From Alphaproteobacteria bacterium (GTDB lineage Bacteria > Pseudomonadota > Alphaproteobacteria > M2410), in NCBI GenBank assembly GCA_006226415.1, contig SBGZ01000083.1, forward strand, positions 1 to 41,541: DNA of 41,541 bases, read 5' to 3'. The notes beneath the pieces are model-generated. The model did no database searches. It saw nothing but the letters and a program-made list of their open reading frames with translations, and was not told the origin of the DNA. Numbering within the stretch: the first letter of the stretch is position 1; each line of letters starts with the position of its first letter. The position numbers and the translations under genes are program-made. Below, one piece after another: positions 17,230 to 26,690 of this stretch.

Positions 17230-18432
17230 GTGGCCACCCTCACCCTGACAAACCGCCAGGCGCGGGCACTGATCCTGAACAAACAGGGTCTGGCCCGTCC
17301 GCGCAGGCGCAAGCTCAGCCAGGACGATCTCCACGACCTCATTCACCAGATGGGCTATGTGCAGATCGACACCATCAACACGGTGGAACGCGCCCACCAC
17401 ATGATCCTGTTCTCGCGCTCTGAATGTTACGAGCGCGAACAGCTTCACAGGCTCCATGCAGAAGAGCGCCGCCTCTTTGAGCACTGGACCCACGATGCCT
17501 GCTACATCCCGGCCGAATTTTATCCCTATTGGAAATCGCGTTTTGAGCGCGCGGAGAAAAGCCTGCACAAGGCGAGCTGGAAAAAGCGCCTCGGACCAGA
17601 GCCGCACAAGGTCATCAAACAAACCCTCTCCCGCATCCGCAAAGAAGGCCCCTTAAAAAGCCGCGACTTTGACGATGAAAAACACCTCAAGGAAGCCTGG
17701 TGGGGCTGGGGACCTTCCAAAACCGCGCTGGAATATCTCTGGCGCACCGGCGCGCTGGCGGTCAGCCACCGCGACAACTTCCAGAAAGTTTACGATCTGG
17801 CGGAGCGGGTGATCCCGGAAGATTGCCAGTGCCGGGGGCTAAGCGACGCCGAGATCCTGGACTGGAAATGCCGCGCGGCGCTTGCCCGTTTGGGGATCGG
17901 CACATCGGGAGAAATCGCCCGCTTCTGGGACACCGTCACCAGCCCCGAAGCTGCAAAGTGGATCAAGGCGAATGAGAAAGATCTCATCGAAGTTGAAATT
18001 ATTGGCGCTGATAAAGAGCGGCGCAAGGCCGTGGCCTTGGCAACACTCGAAGACGATCTCGCCGCCTTGAAGGAGGCACCCAAACCTTTGCGTTTCCTAA
18101 GCCCCTTCGACCCGGTGATCCGCGACCGCACCCGGCTGGAACGTCTTTTTGGTTTTGACTATCGCATCGAAATTTTTGTGCCCGAAGAACAGCGCCAATA
18201 TGGCTATTATGTTCTGCCGATCCTCGAAGGCGACCGCTTTACCGGTCGCGCCGATATCAAGGTCCACCGCAAGGACGGACTTCTGGAATTGAAGGGACTC
18301 TGGTGGGAAGATGGCGTGCGCCCCACGCCCGCCCGCGAGGACGCCCTGCGCAAGGAATTGGCAAAGCTCGCCAAATTTACCGGCGCCGAAGAAATCAAGG
18401 CGGACAAGGCCTTCCGCGCTGCCACAAGATAG
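17230..18432 (+). CDS. YcaQ/AlkX-family winged-helix DNA glycosylase
   Basis: 400 residues starting at a GTG seven bases after nrdJ. The protein has the HTH_42 (winged-helix, formerly DUF1006) architecture throughout. The likely catalytic QxD motif is Q45-I-D47 in GYVQIDTINTVERAHH, and family blocks such as HEWTH-like EHWTHDACYIP, LSPFDPVIRDR and LWWEDGVRPT are present. Escherichia coli YcaQ (AlkX) unhooks DNA interstrand crosslinks and removes bulky N7-alkylguanines; the QxD rather than QxQ motif favours that branch over AlkZ. Coupling with a ribonucleotide reductase fits a DNA-repair role, but that link is inference. Confidence 0.88.
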   Translation: MATLTLTNRQARALILNKQGLARPRRRKLSQDDLHDLIHQMGYVQIDTINTVERAHHMILFSRSECYEREQLHRLHAEERRLFEHWTHDACYIPAEFYPYWKSRFERAEKSLHKASWKKRLGPEPHKVIKQTLSRIRKEGPLKSRDFDDEKHLKEAWWGWGPSKTALEYLWRTGALAVSHRDNFQKVYDLAERVIPEDCQCRGLSDAEILDWKCRAALARLGIGTSGEIARFWDTVTSPEAAKWIKANEKDLIEVEIIGADKERRKAVALATLEDDLAALKEAPKPLRFLSPFDPVIRDRTRLERLFGFDYRIEIFVPEEQRQYGYYVLPILEGDRFTGRADIKVHRKDGLLELKGLWWEDGVRPTPAREDALRKELAKLAKFTGAEEIKADKAFRAATR

Positions 18433-18492
18433 CCCTATTATCCGGTTTGGATGAGCCAAGCCCGCGTAAGAGGAAGGACCGGAGCAACCCCC

Positions 18493-19614
18493 ATGAAGGA
18501 ACTGCTTTTCAAAAATAAAGTCACTTGGCCAAGCCTCGGGTTTCTCGTCCTCGTGGGGCTTTACACGGCCTACTGGTTCCACATGGCTGGGCGTATCGAA
18601 GACGGCATCAAAGATTGGGCGAAGGATCAAGCGCGAGAGGGAACTGAAGTCGCATGGACTTCCCTGGAAGTGTCCGGTTATCCCTACCGTCTTGTTGCCA
18701 CCCTCAAGGAGCCGGACATCTTCGTCACCGAGGGCGATCGCAGCCCCCGCTGGCACGGAGATGAGCTGAGAATTATCTCTCAGGCCTGGTCATTCAATCA
18801 CGTCATTTTGGAATTTCTCGGCACACAAACCATCGAGGTGGAGGAGCGCGAGAGCCCGGTGGGGCGCCCCCTCGCCCGCCAGGCCTATAGGGTGACCGGC
18901 AGTGCCATGCGCATGAGCCTGATGCTCAATCGCGGCAAAGTACGCCAGGCCGACACCGTCCTCTCAGACCTCATCGTCGATATTGCGCAGATCGGGGACT
19001 ACCGCCCGGCGCCCCTGCAAGACGAGATCACCCACATGGAAATTGCCCGTGTGGAGGTTCACTCCCGCGTCCGCGCGTCAGAGGATGACGGCCTCGGCGC
19101 CATTGCTCACGACTTTGTTTTTGAGGCGCGCGACATCGCCAGCGACCGAAAAACACCTGACGGTTTTGAAGAGGTGCTGTCGCGCATGGCCTTGAACTTC
19201 ACACGCACCTCGGACGAAATGCCGGGCCTTCACAACGGCAGTCTGAAAACCGTGCGCCGCAGCCTCACGGACAAGGCCGAAGGCCTCACCCTGCACGAAA
19301 TGGCCATCGACTGGCAGCCGGTAACTGTCAGCCTCTCCGGCAAGTTGAAATCAAAAGAAGGCCGCCAGCCCTCGGGCACTCTCGACCTCACCTTAAAAGG
19401 TCACCGGGACCTGGTGCGCGCACTGGAAGACGAAGGAGAGATGGAACCCCTCGCGGTGATTGTCGCGGGGGCCCTCTTCGGCATTTTGGAAGTCGCCGGC
19501 GAACCTTCCGAAGACGGCGCCTTGCATCTGCCGCTTAAAGTTAAACACGGAGAAGTCTCCTTCCACTTCCTGCCGCTCTTTAAGCTAAAAGACCTTGGCT
19601 TCGAGGTGAAATAA
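18493..19614 (+). CDS. DUF2125 domain protein
   Basis: 373 residues from the ATG at 18493, preceded by GGAG about nine bases upstream. An in-frame ATG at 18451 would add 14 residues but has no visible ribosome-binding site. One membrane helix near the N-terminus (about 12-30) is followed by a large domain predicted outside the cytoplasm. It contains the DUF2125 hallmark SGYPYRL (62-67) and several beta-rich stretches (LKGHRDLVRAL, SLSGKLKSKEG). The function is unknown. The gene ends six bases from the convergent tyrC stop with no terminator between them. Confidence 0.85.
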   Translation: MKELLFKNKVTWPSLGFLVLVGLYTAYWFHMAGRIEDGIKDWAKDQAREGTEVAWTSLEVSGYPYRLVATLKEPDIFVTEGDRSPRWHGDELRIISQAWSFNHVILEFLGTQTIEVEERESPVGRPLARQAYRVTGSAMRMSLMLNRGKVRQADTVLSDLIVDIAQIGDYRPAPLQDEITHMEIARVEVHSRVRASEDDGLGAIAHDFVFEARDIASDRKTPDGFEEVLSRMALNFTRTSDEMPGLHNGSLKTVRRSLTDKAEGLTLHEMAIDWQPVTVSLSGKLKSKEGRQPSGTLDLTLKGHRDLVRALEDEGEMEPLAVIVAGALFGILEVAGEPSEDGALHLPLKVKHGEVSFHFLPLFKLKDLGFEVK

Positions 19615-19620
19615 CCGCGC

Positions 19621-20562
19621 CTAGTCTTGCGTCTCGTCCTTCGCCCCGTGGTGGCGACCAAAGTCGGCTTCCGCCGTTTCCTGACCGGCCTCCACGATGC
19701 CGCGCCGGATTTCCCGCGTGCGCGTGAAGAGATTAAAGAGCGCGTCTCCATCGTCCCAGCGGATCGCCCGCTGGAGGGCCGTGAGATCCTCGACAAAGCG
19801 CCCGAGCATTTCCAGCACCGCGTCCTTGTTGTTGAGGAAAACATCGCGCCACATGGTGGGATCTGACGCGGCGATCCGGGTAAAATCCCGGAAACCACCG
19901 GCAGAATATTTCACAACTTCCGAACGGGTCACTTCTTCAAGGTCCGCCGCCGTGCCCACAATATTATAGGCAATGAGGTGCGGCACATGAGAGGTGATGG
20001 CAAGCACCAGGTCGTGGTGCGCCGGGTCCATCACTTCCACATCGCTGCCAAGAGCTTCCCAAAAACTTTTTAGCTTTTCCGTAGCGGCGACATCCGTTTC
20101 GTCCGTCGGCGTTAGGATGCACCAACGTCCCTCAAAGAGCTCGGCGAATCCTGCCAGCGGCCCGGATTGCTCGGTGCCCGCAATCGGGTGACCCGCGACA
20201 AAATGGACGCCTTCAGGCATTTGCGGCGCAACGACCTCGACCACTTTGGCTTTGACCGACCCCACATCCGTGACAATCGTGCCCGGCTTCAGACTTCCCG
20301 CAATCTCTTTGGCCACATTGCCCATGGCGCCAACGGGCACGCAAAGGATCACCAGATCCGCGCCTGTCGCCGCTTCCGCCGCACTTTCGTAGACCGCATC
20401 GACAACGCCGTGCTCCAGCGCCACTTTGCGGGTTTCCTCTGAGCGCGCCGTTCCGACTACCTCCCGCGCGAGGCCCTTGGCCCGCGCCCCATGGGCAATG
20501 GACGAGCCAATGAGCCCGATACCGATCAGCGCGATCCGCTCAAAGAGAAGCGTCTCACTCAT
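19621..20562 (-). CDS. tyrC: prephenate/arogenate dehydrogenase
   Basis: 313 residues. It oxidatively decarboxylates prephenate and/or arogenate on the way to tyrosine. The N-terminal Rossmann motif is GIGLIG (G14, G16, G19). The catalytic His125 lies in [11 protein letters not shown] (124-134), and the helical dimerisation domain continues with [18 protein letters not shown]. No ACT domain is present. The start overlaps the hisC stop (ATGA), so hisC-tyrC are coupled. The clustering with chorismate mutase and an aminotransferase supports an aromatic amino acid role. Whether it uses prephenate or arogenate cannot be read here. Confidence 0.94.
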   Translation of the reverse strand: MSETLLFERIALIGIGLIGSSIAHGARAKGLAREVVGTARSEETRKVALEHGVVDAVYESAAEAATGADLVILCVPVGAMGNVAKEIAGSLKPGTIVTDVGSVKAKVVEVVAPQMPEGVHFVAGHPIAGTEQSGPLAGFAELFEGRWCILTPTDETDVAATEKLKSFWEALGSDVEVMDPAHHDLVLAITSHVPHLIAYNIVGTAADLEEVTRSEVVKYSAGGFRDFTRIAASDPTMWRDVFLNNKDAVLEMLGRFVEDLTALQRAIRWDDGDALFNLFTRTREIRRGIVEAGQETAEADFGRHHGAKDETQD

Positions 20563-21668
20563 GATGCGCTGCCTCCCATGAAATCACGGAGGATATCCAC
20601 AACAGCCCGGTTCTCGTCTTCAAGACCAATGGTCAGACGCAAGGCATTTGTCAAACCCGGCGCCGCATTGGCGCGCAGGATATAGCCCTTGGATTTCAGG
20701 AAAGCGTCTGCCTCTGCCGCTGTTTGGCCGGGTGTTTCAGGAAAATGAATGAGCACGAAGTTGCAGACACTGGGCGTCACTTCAAGCCCGAGGCCCCCAA
20801 TCTGCTGGGTGAGCCAGGGCAGCCACTGGTCATTATGCGCTTTCGCCTTGGCCACATGCGCTTGATCCGCCAGCGCCGCAATGCCTGCCACCTGCGCCGG
20901 AACCGAGGTGTTAAAAGGCCCGCGAATACGGTTCAAAATGTCGGCGATAAAGGGCGGGCAATAGGCCCAACCGATCCGGAGCGCCGCCAGACCGTAAATT
21001 TTGGAGAACGTTCGCGTCATCACCACATTCTCCGCGTCTCTCACAAGCTCGGCGCCGTCCTCGTAATCTGTTTCGCTCACATATTCCGCGTAGGCCGCAT
21101 CAAGCACCAATAAAACATTGGCGGGCAGCTCCCTGTGCAGCCGCTCAATCTCGCAGAAGGGCAGATAAGTGCCCGTCGGGTTATTGGGATTGGCCAGAAA
21201 CACGACTTTGGTTTTGTCGGTCACACGTTCAAGGATCGCATCCACATCCGCCCGGCAGCGCACTTCTGGCACCACAATAGGGGTCGCGCCATTGGCTTTC
21301 GTCACCAGCGCATAAACCACAAAAGAATGTTCGGTATAAATGACCTCGTCACCAACACTCACAAACCCGTCGCCGATCAGCTGCAACAGCTCATCTGAGC
21401 CCGCGCCGCAGACAATGCGCTCAGCCTCAATGCCATGATGCTCCGCAATCACCTCCCGCAGCGCCGTCGCGGCGCCATCAGGATAGCGCTCAAGTTCGCG
21501 TCCGGCGTTTTCAAACGCCTCAATCGCCTTGGGGCTCGCTCCAAGCGGTGTTTCATTGGAGGAAAGCTTGTGAACGGTCACATTGCCCTCAACCTTCGCG
21601 GCGCCGGGCACATAAGGCTTAATGTCGAGAATTCCCGCCTTGGGCTGCGGGCCAGAAGAGACAGTCAT
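20559..21668 (-). CDS. hisC: histidinol-phosphate / aromatic aminotransferase
   Basis: 369 residues, PLP fold-type I. Key sites are SSNETPLG (36-43), NPNNPTGT (160-167), D190 and Y193 for PLP, the Schiff-base lysine K223 in [15 protein letters not shown], and R231 for the substrate phosphate or carboxylate. HisC makes histidinol phosphate from imidazole-acetol phosphate. Paralogues in aromatic clusters also transaminate phenylpyruvate or prephenate. The setting between chorismate mutase and tyrC makes an aromatic role likely, possibly in addition to histidine synthesis. It starts 18 bases after the chorismate mutase stop. Confidence 0.93.
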   Translation of the reverse strand: MTVSSGPQPKAGILDIKPYVPGAAKVEGNVTVHKLSSNETPLGASPKAIEAFENAGRELERYPDGAATALREVIAEHHGIEAERIVCGAGSDELLQLIGDGFVSVGDEVIYTEHSFVVYALVTKANGATPIVVPEVRCRADVDAILERVTDKTKVVFLANPNNPTGTYLPFCEIERLHRELPANVLLVLDAAYAEYVSETDYEDGAELVRDAENVVMTRTFSKIYGLAALRIGWAYCPPFIADILNRIRGPFNTSVPAQVAGIAALADQAHVAKAKAHNDQWLPWLTQQIGGLGLEVTPSVCNFVLIHFPETPGQTAAEADAFLKSKGYILRANAAPGLTNALRLTIGLEDENRAVVDILRDFMGGSAS

Positions 21669-21686
21669 GATAGATCCTTTACCCTT

Positions 21687-22664
21687 TTACTTACGGCCGA
21701 CAATCGGCGCGGCATAACCGCCAACCGACCGAAGCTCACTCACAGGGCCTTGAGTGGATTTGAGCGCTTCGAGCCTTTGATCAGATGGGCTCACAAAGGC
21801 GTCACTTTCTAGCAGAAAAAGACGCCGCGTATGTGGCACGCCGCCGCCATGGGCATCAATTACTTTGACAGTTAAACCCAACTCCGCACACTGACCGACA
21901 ACTTCAAAGTCTTCCGCATTCCAGCGGCAGATGGCAATGAAGAGCGAGCGGTCATCGCCGCTTTCCACCTGATCCATACAGGCGATGGTCATCGCCTCTG
22001 GATAATTTGGCGCCTCCGGATCCTCCACCAAGAAAGGCAGGCGCATCACAACGCGCGGACCGCCCAGCTCGTTAAGGCCGTCAAAGGCCAAAAGATGCGG
22101 CCACCAGGGATCGTCCTCGCCCGGCACCGGCATAGGCACAACACCAATCACGCCAGGCACCTGCACGACCTCAGCTAAGGCGGCAAAGGCGGTTACTCGG
22201 ATGTTCAAAGTGGTCGCAGCGCCATAATAGGCCCGCGCCAGGTCTCGCATGCCAAACGGGCGACTATCATCACCGGGGATGTAGAGCGCAACGGACATCG
22301 GGCCTTGCAGCCGTGTCTTGGCATTAATCAGCTCACGCCACAATTGTGCAATGACATGGAACGGTAGCTCACCTTTGTGACGGCCTTTAAGGCGTCTGAG
22401 AATATCAGCTTCGCGCTCCGGCCGCATGGCAAGACTGGGCACCAGATGCTCCTCCTCGCCCACCTGCCGCGCGGCATTTTTGACGCGCGCGACCCCATGC
22501 ACCACTTCCGTGCGGCGCATGAGAAGATCGTGAATCTGATCGTCGATGGCGTCAATTTCCTGACGCAGGGCCGCCAGACCGCCCGCTTCCTTCTTTAAGA
22601 GCTCTTCTGATGTTGTCTCATCCGTCATCTTTTTCATCCCATCGCCGATCTGAATATTTACCAT
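21687..22664 (-). CDS. chorismate mutase (AroQ) fused to an unusual C-terminal region
   Basis: 325 residues. Residues about 28-118 are an AroQ-type chorismate mutase: LAALRQEIDAIDDQI with R34, LLMRRTEVV, VARVKN, and RPEREADILRRL. This matches the three-helix domain that converts chorismate to prephenate. Residues about 120-325 do not match a complete known enzyme. The stretch from SVALYIPG through YYGAATTLNIRVTAFAALAEV to GVIGVVPMP resembles the prephenate dehydratase fold of PheA, and the segment after LFIAICRW looks ACT-like. The dehydratase Thr-Arg-Phe catalytic motif is not visible. Starts at 22637 and 22628 are alternatives; the one at 22664 has AAGAGA upstream. It is first in a chorismate mutase-hisC-tyrC operon. 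Confidence 0.85.
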   Translation of the reverse strand: MVNIQIGDGMKKMTDETTSEELLKKEAGGLAALRQEIDAIDDQIHDLLMRRTEVVHGVARVKNAARQVGEEEHLVPSLAMRPEREADILRRLKGRHKGELPFHVIAQLWRELINAKTRLQGPMSVALYIPGDDSRPFGMRDLARAYYGAATTLNIRVTAFAALAEVVQVPGVIGVVPMPVPGEDDPWWPHLLAFDGLNELGGPRVVMRLPFLVEDPEAPNYPEAMTIACMDQVESGDDRSLFIAICRWNAEDFEVVGQCAELGLTVKVIDAHGGGVPHTRRLFLLESDAFVSPSDQRLEALKSTQGPVSELRSVGGYAAPIVGRK

Positions 22665-22754
22665 TTTCTCTTGTTTTGCGCCGGACAGGGCGGTCTATCC
22701 ATAGTCATAAGCCCTTCAAAAATCAAAGAAAACATTGACAGATCAAGGAAACGG

Positions 22755-22795
22755 GCCGTAGCAATACCGGCTCCACTAAAGAACCTGAAAACAGG
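22755..22795 (+). promoter_or_regulatory. two small hairpins in the metX leader
   Basis: GCCG-TA-GCAA-TA-(C)-CGGC (22755-22771) forms a stem closed by a GNRA-type GCAA loop. CCTG-AAAA-CAGG (22784-22795) is a weak stem whose 3' arm contains the only purine-rich AGG before the metX ATG at 22804. This could expose or hide the start, but no known SAM riboswitch core is present. Only the pairing is seen. Confidence 0.25.
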
Positions 22796-22803
22796 CAAGC
22801 CCC

Positions 22804-23940
22804 ATGAACGATGCTGCAAAACACTCAGGCCAACTGTTCCTCGACCTGCCGGGGCCCTTGCAGCTCGACAGTGGGGCCTCGCTCGACCGGGTTCGCATTG
22901 CCTATCAGACCTACGGAACCCTCAAATCCGACAAATCGAATGCCGTCCTGATCTGCCACGCCTTGACGGGCGATCAGCATGTCGCCTCCGAACATCCAGT
23001 GACCGGCAAAGCGGGCTGGTGGTCGAACATGGTGGGCCCGGGCCTCCCCATCGATACGGATCGCTATTTCGTCATTTGCCAGAACGTTCTTGGCGGATGT
23101 CAGGGCACCACCGGCCCCTCCGAAATTAATCCCGAAACGGGCCTACCCTTCGGTCTCGATTTTCCGGTGATTACCATTGCCGACATGGTGCGCGCTCAGG
23201 CCGCTGCTCTGGAGGTGCTCGGCATAGAAAAACTTTTTGCTGTCATCGGCGGCTCCATGGGCGGCATGCAGGTGCTTGAATGGGCTGCCTCCTATCCCGA
23301 GCGCGTTCATGCGGTGGTGCCCATCGCCACGGCGGCGCGGCACACGGCGCAAAACATTGCTTTTCATGAAGTTGGCCGCCAGGCCATTAAAGCCGACCCC
23401 AACTGGGCGGCGGGTAATTACTACGCCAAAAAAGAAAAACCGACGAACGGCCTCGCGGTGGCTCGAATGACCGCCCACATTACCTATTTGTCAGAGCAGG
23501 CGCTCCAGGACAAATTCGGGCGCAATTTCCAGGACCGTGATGTTGCCTCCTTCAGTTTCGAGGCGGACTTCCAGGTCGAGAGCTATTTACGCCACCAGGG
23601 CATTACATTTGTGGATCGGTTCGACGCCAATGCCTATCTCTACATCACCCGCGCCATGGACTATTTTGATCTGGCGCGAGACCGCGGCTGCCCGCTTGCG
23701 GAAGTATTTCAAAATACACCGGTACGCTTCTGTCTTGTCTCCTTTACAAGTGACTGGCTGTTCCCGACGACCCAAGCCAAAGAGCTTGTGCGGGCGCTCA
23801 ATGCCGTTGCCGCGCATGTAAGTTTTGTCGAGATCGAATCGAGCCGCGGCCATGATGCCTTCTTGCTCGATGAACCGGAAATGTTTGACACCGTACGCGG
23901 GTTTTTGCGCGGCGCCGAACCTGCCTTCAAAGGAGCCTAG
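22804..23940 (+). CDS. metX: homoserine O-acyltransferase (MetX type)
   Basis: 378 residues, alpha/beta hydrolase fold. It acylates homoserine with acetyl-CoA or succinyl-CoA as the first committed step of methionine synthesis. The catalytic triad can be placed: S151 in GGSMGGMQ, D317 in TSDWLFP, and H350 in [11 protein letters not shown]. The oxyanion region [10 protein letters not shown] and [14 protein letters not shown] are intact. Some MetX proteins are succinyltransferases; sequence alone here does not decide. metW follows after three bases, and the pair form the usual MetX/MetW unit. The gene is divergent from the chorismate mutase operon. Confidence 0.96.
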   Translation: MNDAAKHSGQLFLDLPGPLQLDSGASLDRVRIAYQTYGTLKSDKSNAVLICHALTGDQHVASEHPVTGKAGWWSNMVGPGLPIDTDRYFVICQNVLGGCQGTTGPSEINPETGLPFGLDFPVITIADMVRAQAAALEVLGIEKLFAVIGGSMGGMQVLEWAASYPERVHAVVPIATAARHTAQNIAFHEVGRQAIKADPNWAAGNYYAKKEKPTNGLAVARMTAHITYLSEQALQDKFGRNFQDRDVASFSFEADFQVESYLRHQGITFVDRFDANAYLYITRAMDYFDLARDRGCPLAEVFQNTPVRFCLVSFTSDWLFPTTQAKELVRALNAVAAHVSFVEIESSRGHDAFLLDEPEMFDTVRGFLRGAEPAFKGA

Positions 23941-23943
23941 GCC

Positions 23944-24579
23944 ATGACAGAAACGCTCCGCCCGGATCTAAAAGTTATTGCGGACTTTATCGCACCCGAC
24001 GCCCGCCTGCTCGACATTGGTTGCGGCGATGGCTCTCTCCTGGCCTATTTGCGAGACGCCGCCAATGTGGACGGCCGCGGCATGGAGCTGTCACAAAGCG
24101 GCGTCAATGCCTGTGTCGCTAAGGGATTAACGGTCGTCCAGGGGGACGCGGACCTTGACCTGAAAGACTACCCCACGGACGCCTTTGACTATGTGGTCCT
24201 CAGTCAAACCCTACAGGCGACGCGCAACCCGAAAGAAGTTTTGCAGCAGCTTTTGCGCATTTCCCATCATGTGGTGGTTTCTTTCCCCAATTTCGGCAAC
24301 TGGAAAGTTCGCCTCGCCTTGCTGTTCAAGGGACGTATGCCGGTGACCAAATCCCTCGACCAGCCCTGGTATTCGACCCCGAACATCCACTTCTGCACGA
24401 TCCGTGACTTCATGGACCTTTGCAATGAGCTCAATGCACAGATTGAACAGAGTGTGTCGTTAAATGCCGCCGCGCATGTCCGACAGATCAATGGCTCCCT
24501 CGCTCATGCCAACTGGATTGGAGAGCAGGCGATCTTTCTGCTCAGTCGGGGCGGCTCCTCCAACGCGCAACCCCGCTAG
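23944..24579 (+). CDS. metW: methionine biosynthesis protein MetW
   Basis: 211 residues with a SAM-binding fold (RLLDIGCGDG, 21-30). MetW-specific blocks are present: VQGDADLDLKDYP, FDYVVLSQTLQATRNP, VVVSFPNFGNWKVRLALLFKGRMPVT, and WYSTPNIHFCTIRDF. MetW partners MetX in proteobacteria and is needed for full acyltransferase function. Its 3' end overlaps the convergent methyltransferase stop by four bases (CTAG). Confidence 0.96.
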   Translation: MTETLRPDLKVIADFIAPDARLLDIGCGDGSLLAYLRDAANVDGRGMELSQSGVNACVAKGLTVVQGDADLDLKDYPTDAFDYVVLSQTLQATRNPKEVLQQLLRISHHVVVSFPNFGNWKVRLALLFKGRMPVTKSLDQPWYSTPNIHFCTIRDFMDLCNELNAQIEQSVSLNAAAHVRQINGSLAHANWIGEQAIFLLSRGGSSNAQPR

Positions 24580-25322
24580 CTCTTGGGATGAGCCCGCGAT
24601 TGCACCACGGCCGGACGCAATTGCTGCACAACCCGCAAAGGAAGCTTCGCCTTCTCTGGCCGCGGCAAGGCATAAATTCGTTTGGTGGCCTCAGCCAGAA
24701 TGACACCGCCATTTTGCCACCACAGGCGTGCGCCCACACGTTCCCAGGCCGGCGCACCGCGGATAAAAAATCGCCGCGTGAAGGGCGGGAAGAACAACGC
24801 CCTTGTACTTTCTTCAAGAGAAAAATCGTGATGCCGCAAGAGCGAGATAAGCTGTGATTTCGAGAACGGTCGTCCATAGCCGTAAGGTGTGCGATCGGCC
24901 CGCGACCAAAGTGAAATACGGTTGGGCACGATGACCATCAGCCGCCCGCCCGGCGCAAGAACGCGCCAAACCTCTTTCATCAATGCGCCAAGAGACTCAG
25001 AGTTCTCAATGGCATGCACCAGCAGAATTCGGTCGACCGATCCGTCTCCCAGCGGCAATTGTCCCTCTTCCACCAAGGCCGCCTGATTGGCCCGATCCGG
25101 CGGCCAATGCACCACCCCTTGCCCTGACGGCATGAAATTGAAAACCCGCGCCGCTTCGCCGCGAAACTGACCCAGAAAGGGAGACGCATATCCAAGGCCC
25201 AGAACATCAAGACCCCTCACTTGCGGCCAAAGACGACGCACAGATGTTCGGATCGTACGCGCGGCCATGCGTCCCAGCGAGCTGGCGTAAAACTCTCGGA
25301 GGTCAACAACATCCCAATGCAT
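24576..25322 (-). CDS. SAM-dependent methyltransferase (type 11)
   Basis: 248 residues from the ATG at 25322. The frame is open further upstream, to 25394, but similarity begins at MHWDVVDLREFYAS. Motif I is LDVLGLGYASPFL (38-50). The strand-4 region is SVDRILLVHAIENSESL, and VWRVLAPGGRLMVIVPNR is a clear post-motif. The C-terminal third (FFPPFTRRFFIRGAPAWERVGARLWW) is typical of the alphaproteobacterial members found between metW and gloB. The substrate is unknown. Confidence 0.85.
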   Translation of the reverse strand: MHWDVVDLREFYASSLGRMAARTIRTSVRRLWPQVRGLDVLGLGYASPFLGQFRGEAARVFNFMPSGQGVVHWPPDRANQAALVEEGQLPLGDGSVDRILLVHAIENSESLGALMKEVWRVLAPGGRLMVIVPNRISLWSRADRTPYGYGRPFSKSQLISLLRHHDFSLEESTRALFFPPFTRRFFIRGAPAWERVGARLWWQNGGVILAEATKRIYALPRPEKAKLPLRVVQQLRPAVVQSRAHPKS

Positions 25323-25426
25323 GCCTAAGCCACCGCTCCTCTTCGTCCAAATGTCACTCGCCCTGGCGAGTTCATGGGGTATAGTGTGCCACAAGATTGA
25401 ACAAACCCCAAAACAGGAGCGTCAAA

Positions 25427-26203
25427 ATGGGCAGATCCCCTTTGCAGGTCCACCAATTTCCTTGCCTGAGCGACAACTACGGCTATTTGGTTCACGACCC
25501 GGTATCAGGAGAAACTGCCGTCATTGATACGCCGGACGTGGCACCCATCCTGAAGGCCCTGGACGAAACCGGATGGCAGCTCACCTATATCCTGAACACC
25601 CATCACCATTTTGATCATGCAGGCGGCAATCAAAAAATCAAAGAGAAGACCGGCTGCAAAGTAATTGGCCCGAAAAACGAAGCGGCAAAGATCCCCGGCC
25701 TCGATAGGGCGGTTGGAGATGGTGACACGGTTGCACTCGGCAGCCAGAGAGCAATGGTTTTTGATGTGCCGGGGCACACTGCCGGTCACATCGCCTACTG
25801 GTTTGAAGAGGCTGGCATTGCATTTGTCGGGGATACCTTGTTTGCGCTGGGCTGCGGCCGCATATTTGAGGGCACGCCTGAGCAGATGTGGTCCTCACTG
25901 CAAAAGCTGATGACCATGCCGGACGATACCATTGTCTACTGCGCTCATGAGTACACCCAGTCCAATGCCGCCTTTGCGCTGTCCGTGGAACCGCAAAACG
26001 AAGCACTTGTTTCCCGCTCGCGGCAGATTGACGAATTACGCGCGGCGGGCAAACCAACCGTGCCCTCCACCATGGCGCTTGAAAAAGCCACCAACCCCTT
26101 CCTGCGACCAACCAGCAAGGACCTGCAGGCCAACATCAACAAACTCGGCGCACCCATTGTCGAGGTGTTCGCAGAGACGCGGCGACTGAAAGACAATTTC
26201 TGA
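25427..26203 (+). CDS. gloB: hydroxyacylglutathione hydrolase (glyoxalase II)
   Basis: 258 residues, metallo-beta-lactamase fold. It hydrolyses S-lactoylglutathione to lactate and glutathione in the cytoplasm. The metal-binding motif is THHHFDH (58-64); later ligands lie in the VPGHTAGH, GDTLFALGCGR and CAHEYTQSN blocks. The C-terminal HAGH domain is present (QIDELRAAGKPTVPSTM, NPFLRP). The ATG at 25427 is chosen for its AGGAG at 25415-25419; a TTG at 25397 would extend it. It is divergent from the methyltransferase gene. Confidence 0.96.
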   Translation: MGRSPLQVHQFPCLSDNYGYLVHDPVSGETAVIDTPDVAPILKALDETGWQLTYILNTHHHFDHAGGNQKIKEKTGCKVIGPKNEAAKIPGLDRAVGDGDTVALGSQRAMVFDVPGHTAGHIAYWFEEAGIAFVGDTLFALGCGRIFEGTPEQMWSSLQKLMTMPDDTIVYCAHEYTQSNAAFALSVEPQNEALVSRSRQIDELRAAGKPTVPSTMALEKATNPFLRPTSKDLQANINKLGAPIVEVFAETRRLKDNF

Positions 26204-26213
26204 CTGAGATCGA

Positions 26214-26690
26214 TTAAAGCCGTTTATTGAGGTACCGGTAGACCTCTTCATGCGACCCACTGGGGCGTTTCGTAACAGCAAAAAGAAGCGTGCCGTTATC
26301 CAGCACCGCGCGTATTTCATTGCCTGCCCCGCAGCGCACTCGCTTGATATTAGCCGCGACCTCTTCCCATTTACCTTCGCGGCAGATCCGCTCAATGGCC
26401 GATAAGGCGTTGTCGCAATCCTTGTCATAGGATCGGGTCAGGTTGCCGTCGCGCTTCTCAAAACTCTCCCAGTGAATGGAGGCCGTGATCGTGGTGTCGC
26501 AAACCTCACTGGTGTAACGCGCTTCATCTGAAAATGCCCGGGACTGATCGCGCTTGACCCGTTCGTCCAAAAGCGATCCGGAAGGCTCCGCAAGTGCGGC
26601 GCCAGCAATCACAGCCAGTACAAATACCAACCCGGCCAGCGATATCGCCGCGCCCGAAAGTGAAATTCGAGTTGTCACAAATAAGCCCAT
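26214..26690 (-). CDS. unrecognised secreted protein with four cysteines
   Basis: 158 residues, family not recognised. A long signal sequence (hydrophobic about 13-34, likely cleavage after ALA) leads to a small, charged, soluble domain. It has four cysteines (C64, C92, C103, C120), consistent with two disulfides in the periplasm. The C-terminus ends in Tyr/Arg/Lys-rich EEVYRYLNKRL. The start at 26690 has only a weak ribosome-binding site; a GTG twelve bases further in is possible. It stops ten bases from the convergent gloB stop. The next gene on the same strand also encodes a secreted orphan. No function is proposed. Confidence 0.65.
   Translation of the reverse strand: MGLFVTTRISLSGAAISLAGLVFVLAVIAGAALAEPSGSLLDERVKRDQSRAFSDEARYTSEVCDTTITASIHWESFEKRDGNLTRSYDKDCDNALSAIERICREGKWEEVAANIKRVRCGAGNEIRAVLDNGTLLFAVTKRPSGSHEEVYRYLNKRL

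Noticed and set aside
18097-18756. 219-codon minus-strand open frame across the ycaQ/DUF2125 junction
   Set aside because: It is antisense to two well-supported genes and has no recognisable domain.
22665-22803. SAM-II riboswitch upstream of metX
   Set aside because: The SAM-II pseudoknot core is not recognisable; only two small hairpins are seen.
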